Below, in pieces: positions 24,111 through 36,100 of a DNA stretch of 64,000 nt. The DNA is from Liolophura sinensis (Eukaryota; Mollusca; Polyplacophora; Chitonida; Chitonidae), in the NCBI RefSeq assembly GCF_032854445.1, contig NC_088295.1, positions 46,921,385-46,985,384 on the forward strand, in the 5' to 3' direction. The notes under the pieces were generated by a model. It searched no databases, was not told where the DNA came from, and was given only the letters and a program-made list of their open reading frames with translations. Made by a program: the position numbers and the translations under genes. Every line of letters starts with the position of its first letter. The first letter of the stretch is position 1.

Positions 24111-24924
24111 AGGGCAAGCATACATAAAATGGAATTTTAGTAATTAATGTTGGTGCATGTATAATTTACTGTGTTCATCGCCGCATATGGTATGTCATGG
24201 GTGGAAAAAAACGGGGAGACTGGGATGAACCACCAGCCTTTGGCAAGTAATTGACGAACTTTCCCATATGGGACACTCCATTTTCACCCTCCATGCTCAT
24301 GTAGAGTGATAGTAATTATGGTCGTGTATAGGCCATAATTATTTGGCGGCGAGCATGTGATCTAAAACGTACGTCACTATAAAGAACACCTTAGTCCTAA
24401 GGTGCATTACGAATTGGCCATCCATGGGTTAATGTCCCAAAGGTTACGAGAAGAGAGCATGGAGGCCAGGCATTCCCACAAATTTCCTGTTTCATACCTG
24501 GTTTGTCGTACGATTCAAAGGTATTATCCTTGCCGTGCGGCCATGTTTATATGTAAATTCATCGTGATGGATAAAATCGGCAGAATAGCTGTATGAATAC
24601 CTGCAATCAAAGCGCGTAGGTTGTTGCTAGACCTTCTCACCTACTACCGCTAGCCAGGGCGTTTTCACAAAACTTCTGAGTTGTGCTTTTCATTACGTTA
24701 TGCTTGGGAACTGAACGTGAGAAGTTTCAGAAAACCAAATCCGGGTGTATTCAAGACCCATGGCGTTCCAGTGAGCAGTGCTATAATTATATTCATTTAA
24801 ACATTCCATCCGAAAGGTTTCTATTTACTCTGAATGTATCAAAACTTTTGTTGCTTTGTTTTCTATTTGTGGTATAGAAAAAAAACTGATTCAGGCTGTT
24901 AACATGATTGCATATATACCGTGA

Positions 24925-25285
24925 ACTGAGTGAGTGAGTGAGTGCTCGTCGTACTTAACAATTTTTCAGTCATATGATGACGACGAAGTCATTAGGGTGC
25001 ATGTACGTGCAATGTGACTCCTTGTTGCAGGACGGATTTCCACCGTTCTTTTATCTAGTTATCTGCTTCACTGAGATGACTTACCGAAGGTAAGTAAGCG
25101 GCCACGCCCGAGCCATTATACTGATACGGGTCAACCAATTGCTGCACTATCCCCTTAATGCTGAACGCCAAGCGAGGAAGCTACAACATCCTTTTTCAAA
25201 GTCGTAGGTGTGACCCGACCTAGGATTAACCCTGGATCTACCGTTCACGAAGCGGACGCTTTACCAACCATGCTGTCGGGGCCGG
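24925..25285 (-). repeat. tRNA-derived SINE (second family), reverse
   Basis: Reverse copy: GTGAGTGAGTGAGTGCTCGT, AATTTTTCAGTCATATGATG, AGCCATTATACTGATACGGG, GCTGAACGCCAAGCGAGGAA, and a tRNA-like end ACCATGCTGTCGGGGCCGG. Confidence 0.85.
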
Positions 25286-25404
25286 TACGTTGAATTGAAG
25301 CAAATAAAATAAAATAAGTAAAAAGTGAGTGATTATACCGAAGATATAATGTGGCTTAACCATTCCTTATATATTCATTAACAAATTGCTTCTATTGACT
25401 GTTG

Positions 25405-25650
25405 GGGCCCCCGTCGCCGAGGGGATTAGCACGTCAACATGGCGTAATGACCCAGAAGCTTGTGAGTTCAAGTCCAGCTCATGCTGACTTCTTCTAAGGG
25501 CCGTGCGTGGGAAGGTCTGCCAGCAACCTGCGGATATTCTGCCCGATTTTCTCCAGCCATAATGCTGGCCGTCGTCATAAAAGTGAAATATTCTTGAGTA
25601 CGACGTATGAACAGCGATCAAATAAATAAATAAATAAATAAATATTAACT
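25405..25650 (-). repeat. SINE, common family, near full length
   Basis: Reverse copy: GGGGCCCCCGTCGCCGAGGG, TCAAGTCCAGCTCATGCTGA, AATATTCTTGAGTACGACGT and an (AAAT)n tail next to the head. Confidence 0.88.
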
Positions 25651-26159
25651 GTCTTTATTTGGCCACTGGTTCGAAGATCTTAAGTTCGATGTCATGCGGC
25701 ATATATGGTAATATTTGTTGATTTCGTCGCCTAAGCGTGAGACTATAACCAGCCAGCCTGTGATATATCATTGCAGATGTTGAAGACGAGGAGGGCATCC
25801 TTTAACGTTTGCTTTTATTCGTGAAACACATTACGTATATAAAAAGCTGCAAAACTTTGTCGATTTCTAAAGATTGTTCTTCGATTATAGAGCCGCAGTT
25901 AGGCACCAGTTAACATGTAGTTATAACGAAGCCCATGCGTGTAGGAACAGGGTGAGTTTTCTTCGACTCGAGAGGTTTTCTTGTATAAACAGTGTGTAAT
26001 CTAAAATACCCAAAGTAGGACATCTTCGAACTGGTGTTGTCAAAAAAAAAAGGGCCACTGCGAATATACTTGAAGAAAATATATCGCCGGAAGACAAGAC
26101 TTAGCATTTTGTAAGTTCTTTTAGCAGCAATACTACATCAGAATTGAACGCAAACCAAG

Positions 26160-26225
26160 ACTTATTTATTTATTTCATTGGTATTTTACGCCGTACGGAA
26201 AGAAGATCATAGGTATATATAGGCT
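26160..26225 (+). repeat. SINE fragment, common family (head)
   Basis: CTTATTTATTTATTTCATTG, then TATTTTACGCCGTACGG; truncated after about 45 bp. Confidence 0.55.
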
Positions 26226-26332
26226 GCCAACAACATGTGGATGATCGCCCTCGCACCAGTGAAATAATCTTGAGTATAGCGTTAAAGAACTATCATATGA
26301 ACTTAACCTTCTGTTTTTGTAATTTTGTTTAG

Positions 26333-26580
26333 TTATTTATTTAATTGATTGGTGTTTTCGCGGTACTCAAGAATATTTCACCTATACAACTGCGACCAGC
26401 ATTATGGTGGAGGAAACCTGGCAGAGGCCGAGGGAAACCTACGACCGCGCGCAGTTCATTCTACGGCCGGAAAGGAAGCCAGCACGAGCTGGACTCGAAC
26501 TCATAGCGACCGCATTAGTGAGCGGCTCCTGGGTCATTGCTCCGCGCTGACACTCTAACTACATCGGCCACGGAGGCCCC
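26333..26580 (+). repeat. SINE, common family, near full length
   Basis: TTATTTATTTAATTGATTGG, CAAGAATATTTCACCTATAC, CAGCATTATGGTGGAGGAAA and tail CATCGGCCACGGAGGCCCC. Confidence 0.88.
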
Positions 26581-26621
26581 TGGTCAACTTAGACTGAGCT
26601 CATATTTGAGAGCTGTTGATG

Positions 26622-26680
26622 TTTATTTATTTATTTGATTCGAGTTTTGCACCGTATACTCAAGAATACTTCAGTTCGCA
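26622..26680 (+). repeat. SINE fragment, common family (head)
   Basis: TTTATTTATTTATTTGATTC, then CTCAAGAATACTTCAG; the rest is absent. It abuts the copy ending at 26580. Confidence 0.6.
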
Positions 26681-28367
26681 AGAATTTTATAATACCTGAG
26701 TATTGTGTGTATAGCGATGAATAGCTGGACATTGCTGGAGAGGTAGGCGCAAGAATTGGGGAGATAACTCTGTCGACCGAACGTAAATTATACACACTGG
26801 TTTGAGGTTGGAATCTATTATCTCCCTTTAGTGGTGTGACGTCATCAAATCAGATCTCCAAACGGCAGAAGTGTAAGGAATGACCAGAATATCAGTTTTT
26901 ATCTTAATTTGTGTATCCTGGATCACTTTTTAGGTAAGTGTTGATAAGTTTGGAATTATTGTGAATTTTAACCTCCACTGAACTGCCACATACCTCTCCT
27001 GTAGCTTGATTGAGGCATATTTTCACGAAAGAACAGGTTCGCACTCCGCCATTTTGTGACCAATCACAGCGTTCGAAATTCGACATGACCAGATCTGTTA
27101 TCGAAATACAGAAGCAGACGGTATTTTCACACATTCTGCTTGTGCTTTAAATGTCAGTTGTGTGATAATAGTAATGTTTCTGAATGCTTTCTTCATGGAG
27201 ATCCCTCTTTTCTTTCTTTTTTATGGATTTTCCCTATTTGCAGTTAGTGCCAAAATTCGTTTCACATGTTATGACACTGCATGGCTGTACAAGGAAATTT
27301 CTCTTCCTTTACAGTTAGACGGACACATGTCCGTTACATGGAAACTGAGCGGGTGTTTTTTTGCGTCCTTTTTCTTTGCGTCCTTTTTTTTTACCACAAT
27401 CAAAGCCGGTTCCCATGGCACCACTTGAAGGTTCTACAGGACTTCCACTATTTCGGTGTCATACGCCTTTAGCTCTGTACTATATTTTCCTATATTTGGT
27501 GAAATGTCCCAGACCTACATTTCCTATATATTTTTTTTTACACATTTTGCCCTATATTTTCCTTTATTGAGCATAAATGTCACAGAGCCAAAGCAAATAT
27601 ACATTAATCCACAGTCTGTCTTATTTAACCATTTGTGAAACTCTAAACAAATTGAATAAATGAATTGTTGCAATTCTGTCACAAAATTGAGTGATGACCG
27701 ACAGATTGCTCACTGCTGCCCAGCATGTATGTGTGTATACTTTTGTCAGTCAAAAGCGTTTTCACACAGTGGTGATGAGAATAAATTCTTCTATCAACAA
27801 ACTAACCAAAAGTTATGAATAATTATGAAGGACAGATATGTGCAATGAATCTAGGCTTTCTGTCCCCAGAGATCTCTTAAAACACATCACTGGCAATATC
27901 TGCAAGACCAAATCTTCAAGGCCCAGTTGTTGGAAAGAGTATTAGCTAATATTGGTATTAAGTCATATTTTATATATTTAAATTTTTAGTCAAACTCAGC
28001 AGCCAATGAAGTTCTCCAAAGTATAACAGCAGCACTTTTAGTTCATATTTAATATAATGTTATACAGCTTTATTTAGGCTAAGTACAAAATTGAAGTTTT
28101 GGCTTGAAGTTAAATCTGGTCTTAAGACTTAATCCAGTTTTGAATAACCAGACCCTGGGGCTTTGACTGCTACTGGACCCTTATCTATATTGGCAGATTT
28201 AGTTGGGATCATAGTTCTGTTGCCTCTATCTGAAATACCAGACTGAGAGTTTCATGGGTCTAAATGGCATTCAAACTGAGATAGAGTATGGTTCCTTTGC
28301 CTTGCCCACCAAAAGTAATAATTTTAGTCTCTAGAAATAATCTAAATCAGTTCTCCAGTTATCAGAA

Positions 28368-29177
28368 ACTTAAGTCTAAGGTCACTTTATGATACCGGGG
28401 CCAGAACCTCATGCCGCAGGATCACAAAGCAGTCTTAGACTTAAGTCAAAATTTCAGATCAATTTAAAAACCTTATTGCTGATCTGGCAAGTTAAAAATA
28501 TTGCATGATAACATAAATTCTTGGTAAGCTATTGTACAACAAATTTCAGCTAAAATAACGAAAAGAACATAGCAAATTTAATGATTAAAATTTTGACTTA
28601 AGTCTAAGGTCACTTTGTGATACCGGGGCCAGAACCTCATGCCGCAGGATCACAAAACTATTTAAGACTTCAGTCAGGCTTAGTCTTGTCTTCAGAAACT
28701 TACTGCTCTAAAATTGTTACTCATCTTAAGAATTTTTATTTTAAGACTCCGAGTTATTCTAAACTTTCATGACACGTTTGAAAATTAGTGCTTAATTTCA
28801 AAAGTAAGTTCAGGAATTATACCACAAGTAAAGAGTAAGTCTTTCTTAAGCCTAAGACAGTTTCGTGATCCTAGGGCCTAGGCTTCGGGCCCCTGGATCA
28901 CGAAGCGATCTTAGACTTAAGTCGAAATTTTAATCATTAAATTTGATATGTTTCTTTCGTTTGTTTTCTCTGAAATTTTTTTGTACAATAACTTACACAG
29001 AATTTACGTTGTCAAACAATATTTTCCCCTTGTTTCATCAGAAGTATCAGTTTTAAAGTGATTTACCCAGAATTTACGTTGTCGAGCAATGTTTGGACCT
29101 TTACATCAGAACTATGAACTTTAAAGTGATTTTAAATTTTCATTGAAGTCTAAGACCGCTTTGTGATCCCGGGGCCC
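28368..29177. repeat. Head-to-tail array of inverted-repeat (MITE-like) units
   Basis: Unit ends look like GGATCAC(A/G)AAGC..TCTTAGACTTAAGTC at the left and the reverse complement (GACTTAAGTCTAAG..CTTTGTGAT..CGGGGCC) at the right. I read a right end at 28368-28402, then units at about 28416-28630, 28647-28879 and 28886-29177. Junctions carry short linkers, AGAACCTCATGCCGCA twice and TAGGCTTC once. A 61-bp junction block at 28368-28428 recurs at 28596-28656 with one mismatch. Confidence 0.8.
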
Positions 29178-30172
29178 CCTTTACCCAACCCACTAGGCTG
29201 GGACAGTAGTGGTGCTGCTTTAACCAGCAAGAGTTATAATTTTAAGAACCAATATTTTCTGAAACACTTCCCTGGTTATTTAAAAGGCCACACAGCTTCC
29301 AGTGCATTGGCTGCCACTGAACCCTCACCTACTGACCTGGGAAATAGTGATCAGGCAAAAGTAAAATCTTGGCCATAAAAAAAGGACAAGTGTGCAGTTT
29401 ATAACCACTTCCGTTCAAAATTGTAATCACAAGAAATCACCTATCTCCATCTGTCTAACAGGACACCACATCCGGGGCCTAATAGAGATTTGAATCTGTA
29501 AGTCGGCTGCTTCAGTTCTCCCAAATTATATGACGTTTGGTCTCCCCTCAGTTAGTAACCCTCCACACTTACTTAAAATAGGTCCTATATTTTGTTAGTG
29601 ATGTCCTATATTTGTCCTGTAGTTTTCTAAAAGTGAAAAGTCTTACAGTGTGAAAAGCCTTCAGTTAAGTCTCTCTTCCCCATAATTACACCTCTGAAAT
29701 GCAACTCTGTGAAGTGAAAAAGCCTTTAGTACAGGGTGAACATCACTGAATTCTCAAACATAGAAAATTTGCTTACCTTGGAGAAAGTTGGTAGTATTGT
29801 TCCTGATAGTACTGACTTCTTAGCCTACAAATATTTACATGTATAGTGGTCAGCTGGCAGACAGTACTTGAGCTCTTTTGTTGCTAATTTTGTTACTTGT
29901 TCTTAATAGAATATTCCTTTGCATGGTTGTTTTGATGAGAAATTGGGCAGTGGTGAAAAATTTTCTTGCAGTATATTGGGAGGGAAGGGCGAGGGGATGG
30001 GATCTTTCTTTGGTAGTGTATACACGGGCAAGCATAGAAAAACTAAGTAAATGGGTCAACACCGAAGAAGTAAACACTTTTTGCTGTTATGTACTGTTAA
30101 TTGAGTATTTTATTGACTCATTATTTATAGTACTTATTTTCATGTGTTTTTGTTTGTCCAGGGTTAAACGCC

Positions 30173-33100
30173 ATGGACCTGAACATTCCGAGTACATGTG
30201 GCCCAGAAGGAGCTGTAGTAGCATCAGTTCCTGTAATACTAGGTGAAAGCGGAAACACAGAAATAGTTGAAGCATGCAGCAGTGAAGTTTCACCAATCAT
30301 TCACCTAAGCACAGGCCATGAAATGAAATCTGAGGGTACTACCATCATGTCGACAGTACACTCCCATGATCCTTCAGGTGCTATGGATAGAGTTATTGTT
30401 CAGAACTGTGACTCTGGACAAGAAGAAATAGTTCACTTGGACTTGGCCAATGAGAGCCAGTCCCTGTTGCAGAAGATAACATCACAAGATGCAGAATGTC
30501 AAACGATCTTGCAGGAACTGATGGATAATATAAATGACCCAAAGTCACCTTGTGAAAATAACGTGGCCATGTTGCCGAGCATAAGCAACGGTACAGCAAC
30601 ACAATCGTGTGAGCTGCCCAAGAACCAGCCAATTGTTGCACATGTGTCTGGGGATATGGATTGGTCCAAACCATTGACCAGTGGCAGCAAAACAGAAGTA
30701 ATGATCAATGGAAAGAAATGTTATTTAATCATGAATTCCCAAACTGGACAGCTCGATTCATTTCAAGTGGGAGATCTGGATGAAAATGGTTTGTGTTTAA
30801 TTCTAAATGTTTCTAGTCTTCAGTAAGTTTCTAATCTGTTTCAACTCTTTGTACCTTGACATATTTGTCAGGAAACTTAAGGAAAAAAAATTGGATTGTT
30901 CAGTTATTTTTCAGATATGTTTCATGACTTTGAGTCAATTAACATTTTTAGCTGACCTGTATATAGTACAGGCCTAGCTTCTGTCATACACTGAGTGTAG
31001 GTGTCATCCAATAATAGAGAAAGTAGTGTTAAACAAAATGTTAAGGATGGTGTCTTAAAAAGGACTGCAGGTATTGAGCTCAGAGTTTGCACACATAGAG
31101 CAAGTGGGATATTCGATGGTTGAGTGGATGTGTGCATGTTAAATACTGTAAATTAATGAATTCCTGATAAGAATGAACGTTAAACAAAGTGTTAGGGGTG
31201 AAAAAAAGTGAAAAAAAATGCATGTATTGAGCTCAGGGTTTGCTCACATGTAGAGCAGAATAGCACAGGGGATGGTGGGGGGGGGGGAGCGATATTTCAT
31301 CGTTGATTCCGTGTGTACATATTAAGTACGGTATTCCTGACTTATTGTGTTATTAGAATCACTGTTGAACAAGGTGTTAGAGTTGGTGTCTCAAAAAGTA
31401 TTGTATGTACTGACCTGAAGTTTTACAAGTGTGTAAAGCAAAAGGGTACAAGAAGGATGTTCCACCTCTGATGTTCTGTGAGAATATTAATGACTGTAAA
31501 ATGCCAGTTCACGATTTCAGTTCTTCATGCATTGAGCTGAAGTTTTGCTTTCATGTTTCTCATCCAGGCGAGCTCTTTGGTAGCCTTGCTAGCAATTGCA
31601 AGTTAAACCTCCCTTGCCAATAATGCGTTTGGAGCAGGTCCATGGTTAAGCATGTCATTGTGTGTGTGACTTCTTGTGGACAAATTAAGTCTTCAAACTT
31701 GGTATGCACCATTTTACCACTCAACTATTGTTATGATCTGGCCCCGGTTTCTTGAAGCGTATTTACTGCTAGACTGACAGGCTTTTGAAGAACATTGCTT
31801 TATGAGCTGCCTTCAACTACATAGTAAATGGTTGTATTTCTGAAGTATTTCTCACAACTACAAGAGGCGAGGAGTGACAAGAGTTTTGTAAGTACCTACT
31901 GCAGCATCTGGTTTATCACATGTTGCAGACATGCTTTTCTTAGCTACGGACTGAATACTGTGCAAAGTATAAGCTTGCCATTTACACCTTATAGCAGATG
32001 TGAATTATTCCCAGTGAGCGCTGCACCAGTGACTTAAATTGGTTTTCATTAATTTTTCAGTTAAAAAGAAGCGTGGTCGACCAAGACGAGTGGTTAAAGC
32101 TGACGAGGAGGGTCAAGAGCAGGAGACCCAGACAGGAGAGTCTCAAACAGATGCAGCAGAGGGACTCCTCGAACTTTATAATACTGGTAATATTAAGGAG
32201 AATTACAATAAAAGTTTACTTCTGTTCCGCCATTAAAATTTCACTCATGTACCAACTGATCAGTCCTTGATCAGTGAAATGGCATGAAGTGTAAAACCAT
32301 GTTTGTCGGGTACCTGATGAAGTGCAGAGGGCGAGGGGTTTTATGCTTGCTCAACTGAGGTATCTCAACTTTTAAACCTGATCAGTGTTGAGTAAAGTGA
32401 TAGAAGTATTAACATACATTGTACAATATACTGCAATGGGGAAGTCGTAAAACTCCTTCCCACCTGTATCCATACAATCCAAAGCTGTGAGTTCTTTTGT
32501 GGTTTTTTTTATTACATCACAATTATCGGTGTATGTGTGCTCACAAAACATATGTGAAGTGCACACGTACTGCAACGTCAAAGCAGAAAACGATGCGTTT
32601 TACTGTGATTTGTACCGTCTCTGTGGCTCATCCTTAGGTCTCCGATTGTGTCAGCGTGCTTTTTGTGATGTCATTTATGTAATGTTCAATTTAGCATTCA
32701 GGTTTTATCCGTTTTAGAGTCAAATGCTACTGTCATGTTTTGATTTGATCTGTTTCTTTAATTAATTGTGTTTTCTCTTGGTTTGATGTGTACTTAACAT
32801 AATTCACGTAAATAACTTTTTTTCATTCGAAAAAATAATGACTTAATGTTCTTTGAATGGTTATTATTTATTTCTTGAAGTGCCTTTTACTTCATGAACA
32901 TTTTTCATTTCAGGCCCAGATGGTGTGAGAAGAAGCATCAGAAAAAGGATAAGAGCTAAAGCCTTGGACGGTAGGTTAAAGGATTGTCACATTCTTATTT
33001 TTGACATGAAACAAATCATTTTAGTTCATTTCCAACCAAACAGTGTCAGCCGTACAGTGTATTGAAACTTGGTCTTAAATGCTGTGAACTTGTATAAAAG

Positions 33101-36100
33101 CTTTATACATGCAATGCAAAAGACAATTAACTAGTATCCACAAGCTCTGGACCAATGAGATTGTGTTTGTGATCCAGCTCTTGCTGGATGCTTTGAGCAG
33201 AGGATTTCTCACTCCTAGTCATTTCAGAACTGAAAGGTAAATTTTACATACTGTTGAGTGTAGGGTACAAAATGTCAGTCCAAAACTGTCAGTGAAACGT
33301 GTTCGTTAGGAGTAGCCTAACTGACCCTTAAAAAAGAGCCCAGCTTAAAAATACTTTTCAAGCTTCTGATGGGATTTGTCTATCAATGGTAATTTCTTTA
33401 AAATTCCTGTATTTTTCATTTACCAGAATCGTAAAAACAAATTTCTGTACCAAACTACCCTACATGTATTTTTTTTCTGTTAGGGTTGGGTTACCACCGA
33501 AGGTTTTTTTTTAAAGGATGGCCAGATATAGAGATTTCTGTGTTATTGTTCAGGTTATGAGGTCAAGCCTGTTGGTATGACTATCCCAGCTATTCTCAAG
33601 AAGGTAGCAGACTCTGACCAAGCAAAAGTCACACCAAGCACATCAGGTAAACTGTATATTCTTTTAAAAGTACATTGTACAGTACTTTCATATCAGCTCA
33701 GTAGTTTGTCCCAAATGAGAAGGTCTCAAGTACCCTCAGGTCAGAGATAGTTAATGCACTGGGTCCACTTGCACGAAGCCTTCTTAATGTTTATGAGCAG
33801 ATAACAACCACAGCAAACAACAATGTAGGCATTATGTTGCCATGTTCGTTACTTGCTTATAACATTAAGTGGGCTTCGTACAAGTGGTCCCTGATCGCTG
33901 TAACTGTTAGGCCCTTGACCGCTTAGGTTGGAGGCTCAAATTCAGCTCTTGTTGCTTCAGCGAACGTTAAGGCTTTATGCTTCTAAAACCGACAACCAGC
34001 TCATGCTTGAAAAATCCCTGAGTACAGTATTAGAAGACCAATCAGATGTTAAACAAATAGAAGGTCTCATTGCTCAAACAGAGTGTGGAAGGATCAGATA
34101 ATTATACTATAAATCTCATTTGATTTCATGGAATTTTTCACCTCCTTATCACATCCTGGATGAACCATAAGACTTAACGTAAGCATGATTATGTAAACAT
34201 ATTTGATGTACTGTACTGTTAATGATGTAAAGTTTAACAGGATTTTTCACAACCTTAATACAGCAGGATGATTCAGTGGTGAAAAAAATCATGAAATCAT
34301 AGGTAATGTACTGCATCTCTATTGTGTTTAGTTTTATTTTTGCAGTACCTATAAAAAGGGGCCGAGGCAGACCAAGGCGTTACCCTCGGGTTGGGGAAGG
34401 CAACCCTACCCAGATTCCCGCTGTCATTATTCCAGGGCCTAATGGGCAGACTCTTATGATGGCTCCCATCAAGGTACGTGAAAATTAAATTGCATACAAT
34501 TCTGTCAAGCCAATTATTGCTAAGCAGACCACTATAAAGACTTAGCTAATAAGGTTTTGTGTTTGAATTCTGATGATAATCAGACGCAACTTTGGATTGG
34601 GAGATTTGTCGGATGTTTGAGGGCATCATACAACACCAAATAAATAGGTAAATAAACCAGTGATTTAATATACTGTAATTTGTCAACCTATCACCGAAGC
34701 AGCACTCCCAATCAGAATGCTCAAGGGAAAGGTGACAAAAAAAGTGTAAGGGGCAGTGGGGGGTGGGGGGTAATCTGATCTTAAAAGATGAATAGACCAC
34801 CACAGGTTGATGGGTCTCAACCCTATAACCAAGCAGCACCCTGATTATTAATTCTGAAAGGTATGGAAAGTGTGGATGGTTGGCATACGTCAGCTGACCC
34901 GCGATGTGTAAGGATACACTTTCGTGAATAGCTGTCTTTCCTTCCTTTAGAGCTGGCTCTTAAAATTATCACAGAATCTACCAGTGAGTTACATGATATT
35001 TACAATATTTTTATAAATTGTGGTAGTTTTACTTCTCCAAAAGAATTTTGTTTCATTAACTAATTTATGGTGTTTTTGGTGCTTACAATGTTTGATTAAA
35101 ATTGATTTTCAGTCCTTTCAGTAAATTAAAATTCTCTTGTTTCCAGGGCTTACAAAACTTGCAAGCATTCCAGCAACAAATGAAGACACTGCCACCTTTA
35201 GCACCTCAGCCTGGACCAGCTGTGGTTACAGATATTGTTAACTCAAGTATTGTGACTGGGATTGGTCCGGATAATTCTGGAGACAAAGCCAACATTAATG
35301 GTGGGGCACATTATTAAAAATACATTGTTGGACAATGTTTTAGAGATGAAAAGGCAGAGTGTTTACATTCCAGGTTTACCCGTGTCCTTTGCCATTGTTC
35401 TCTTGTTTATGAAATGTCAGCTAACAGTAACATAGTTGAGGTAAAGGGTGTAAAAAATAAATATTTTACTGTCAGTTGTATCTCTTGTAACTATGAAAGG
35501 AAGGTTTTTCAAATGTTGTGAAAGTTATATGTTGACATTTATATATTACTGTAATTCTTCAACCTTTTCGTGTGTTTGCAAGATGTTTATTCAAGCATAT
35601 TCTGAAGGCATTATGCTTTGTAGCCCTGAACATTGCCAATCCAACAAATGTAGTTCTGTTTCCAAATTCAAATTATAAATGAGCATAAATTACTCTGAAA
35701 GTTACTCTGAAGGTTGAGGAATTAGAGTATAAAGTGTACACAGAGGTGTGTTCAATACTATTTTGTAGCTTAAGGTATAAAGTTATCTTTACACAGAATT
35801 CCTTTAATCTGGTATCATGTTCTTTCATTTACATTGTTATGCGAACTACATGTACATATTCTTTACTGAAGGTGTGATAGAAAGTGCAGGCTCGACATTG
35901 CTAGCCAAGGCAGAGAATGCCCAGTCAGCAGTATTGACCCTGAAACAGGCAGGTGACGGTGGTGCACCAGGAGGCTTAGACAATACAGGTAAACACTGAA
36001 CAATATAATTTTATTGGATGTTATTACTCAATCTTTCCTCATTCCACAAACTGTTATTGGGTTCAGAGTTGACTTGCTTCTGCCAAAGTATCCGTCTGCA

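Larger units (their letters stand above)
23903..28360. other. Repeat-rich intergenic region after the ENPP-like gene
   Basis: No protein-coding exon was recognised. It holds several SINE copies (listed separately) up to about 26.68 kb and then AT-rich DNA without a recognised feature. Confidence 0.45.

Noticed and set aside
29878-30246. 122-codon plus-strand ORF overlapping the zinc-finger start
   Set aside because: It crosses the splice acceptor at 30161 in a different frame from the real exon, and its sequence resembles no known protein.
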